DNA from: Glossina fuscipes
Taxonomy: Eukaryota; Arthropoda; Insecta; Diptera; Glossinidae
Assembly: GCF_014805625.2 (NCBI RefSeq)
Contig: NW_023998423.1
Location: forward strand, 2,353,388-2,417,387
Direction of reading: 5' to 3'
Length of the DNA stretch: 64,000 nucleotides
Shown here: one piece after another, positions 62,751-64,000 of the stretch
Numbering within the stretch: position 1 is the first letter of the stretch
How the letters are laid out: the number at the start of each line of letters is the position of its first letter
Notes under the pieces: generated by a model
Seen by the model: only the letters and a program-made list of their open reading frames with translations
Told to the model about the DNA's origin: nothing
The model's database searches: none
Program-made: the position numbers and the translations under genes

Positions 62751-62844
62751 TTTGGGTGCTAAGCTTTAGATGGGACTTTATTTATATTTCAAAATATTTT
62801 GGGTGCTAAGCTTTAGATGAGACCTTATTCATATTTTAAAAAAT
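62751..62844. repeat. 47-base tandem duplication
   Basis: 'tttgggtgctaagctttaga' begins at 62751 and again at 62798. The two units differ at a handful of positions, so the duplication is not very recent. Confidence 0.85.
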
Positions 62845-63390
62845 TCTGGGTTTGAGGCGCATGATGTCAGTCTGCGATCTAGACACAGCACAGTAGCTGT
62901 AGTTGAAAACCGTTGCTGTTGAAATTGATTAAATCACCGATTGCGTGCTTCCCGGCTTACGAGACGATTGTGTTTTAATGTTATCTGGAAAAGTGAAGAC
63001 ACAGTTTGAAACCACGTCGTTCCTAAGTTCTCTTATAAATAGTGCATTTCATTCAAGGACAATCCAAATGATACGAATTTGAAACGAATCGATTTTAGTT
63101 TTTTTTACACGGCTTTTTCGTAGAACGAGTTTACTGTCTAAAAATTTAATCAAGCATAGATATATACATATGCAATCAAGTTACGTTTGTAATGTCAGAC
63201 CTGGGAATAGTTGAGGGTTTTGCAAGGGCATATCAAGGAATGAAGAAATGACTCTGATAAGCATACATAAGCATGGATGGATTCAATAAAGCCTTTCATT
63301 GCTCTCTTGGCATTAATAACAACTAACTTGAAAAGTTTATGACAAGAGCAGGCAGCTAAAAAGATTTTCAACCGTTTTTCCTTTTGTTTT

Positions 63391-63396
63391 TTTATT
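63391..63396 (-). terminator. Possible poly(A) signal of the edge gene
   Basis: The minus strand reads AATAAA, 275 bases downstream of the stop of the Ser/Thr/Pro-rich open frame at the window edge. It would fit if that frame is the terminal exon. Confidence 0.3.
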
Positions 63397-63670
63397 GCTC
63401 ACATATTCGAGCGTTCCAGTAAACACTCATGTCGAGCGATTGTTATCTTTCCAATGTATTACATTTATACTTAAGGAATATATTTTTAACTGCCTAATAT
63501 TTTGTATTTTCTTTCCAAAGGAATTTGATTCCAATCCAATTCAAAAAGAAAACAGAGAGTAGTCTTTATAAATACGGGGAACGAAAAAAAAAGAAAGGAA
63601 TTATAATGAAAAAATAATCATACATACCACGCATACGTAACATAAAAAACCCGTGAAACGTGAAAAGGAT

Positions 63671-64000
63671 TCACTTTGCTTTTGAAGTTTGCTTAACATT
63701 AGTAATCGTGTTAGAGTCTTTTGTCGTTATTGCTGTTGCTGTTACTGAGGCCGTAGCGGTGGTAGTGTTGATGGTGGCAGTCAATGAATTGGAGTTGGAT
63801 GTTGATGACTGTGCCGTACAAGTTGTCGTTGCTGTGGGTTTTGTGTGCGATAATTGTGGTGATGGTGGTGGTGGTGGTGGTGGTGGTGTAGGTAGTTTAG
63901 ATCTGCATGCTGATGGTGTTGCTGCATTTACTTGAGGTACATGTGGGGACGAGGGATTCGCTACTGTCGATGATAATGACGACGACGACGACGACGACGA
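63671..64000 (-). CDS. Ser/Thr/Pro-rich open frame running off the window edge
   Basis: Reading the minus strand from base 64000, 109 codons are open to a TGA at 63673-63671. The product starts with a run of seven Ser (TCG repeats), has an eight-residue poly-Pro run (CCA repeats, 63863-63887), and continues with Thr-, Ser-, Asn- and Ala-rich sequence ending near V-K-Q-T-S-K-A-K. This is typical of disordered parts of large fly regulatory proteins. The plus-strand frame here reads only as a Gly/Val shadow. The TGA overlaps a weak donor-like A-A-A|GTGAAT, so the segment could be an internal exon instead of the C-terminus. No domain is visible, and the family cannot be named from this part. The upstream part lies beyond the window. 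Confidence 0.6.
   Translation of the reverse strand, partial: SSSSSSSSLSSTVANPSSPHVPQVNAATPSACRSKLPTPPPPPPPPSPQLSHTKPTATTTCTAQSSTSNSNSLTATINTTTATASVTATAITTKDSNTITNVKQTSKAK

Noticed and set aside
63660..63935. Plus-strand Val/Gly-rich ORF
   Set aside because: It is the complement of a Ser/Thr/Pro-rich minus frame that reads much more like a real fly protein. The Gly run is simply the CCA repeat read backwards.

Overview
This window looks like nuclear DNA of a higher (brachyceran, probably calyptrate) fly. It is AT-rich and gene-poor. It has short introns of 60-80 bp, many TA/CA/GA/GTT microsatellites, degenerate mariner and P-type transposons, tRNA-like SINE fragments, and dispersed repeats carrying CTGTCCGTCTG and GATCAGCAT-type motifs. 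There is no bacterial-style gene packing, operon or CRISPR array. The genus cannot be fixed from the sequence alone.

The one recognisable gene system is a dispersed cluster of three DM9 (DUF3421) genes in the first 24 kb. Gene A is on the minus strand (2324-4015, six DM9 units in three pairs, with a Pro/Ser linker). Genes B (13471-14386, first exon unresolved) and C (22960-24130) are on the plus strand, each with four DM9 units. Genes A and C can be modelled completely with a first coding exon of only four bases (ATG plus one base) spliced in phase 1. Gene B needs the same structure and has a weaker candidate. All three appear to encode soluble repeat proteins without a signal peptide. DM9 proteins elsewhere are carbohydrate-binding or pathogen-responsive, and no aerolysin-like pore-forming part is visible here.

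The spaces between the DM9 genes hold decayed transposons: an internally deleted mariner with recognisable ends (12139-12535), a P-element/THAP9-like transposase pseudogene (15759-17700), a second mariner-family remnant (about 19300-20040, minus strand) and a third (22158-22520, plus strand). A 53-bp perfect-arm hairpin flanked by 8-bp direct repeats sits at 20426-20493.

From about 24.2 to 63.6 kb no convincing intact gene is seen. The stretch holds microsatellites, tRNA-like SINE pieces, dispersed-repeat fragments, an intronless broken fragment of the complex I subunit NDUFS2/ND-49 (44342-44715) and some long unassigned ORFs. It may be intergenic or a very long intron. At the right edge (63671-64000, minus strand) a Ser/Thr/Pro-rich open frame runs out of the window. 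It is probably the last coding exon, or one exon, of a larger low-complexity protein.
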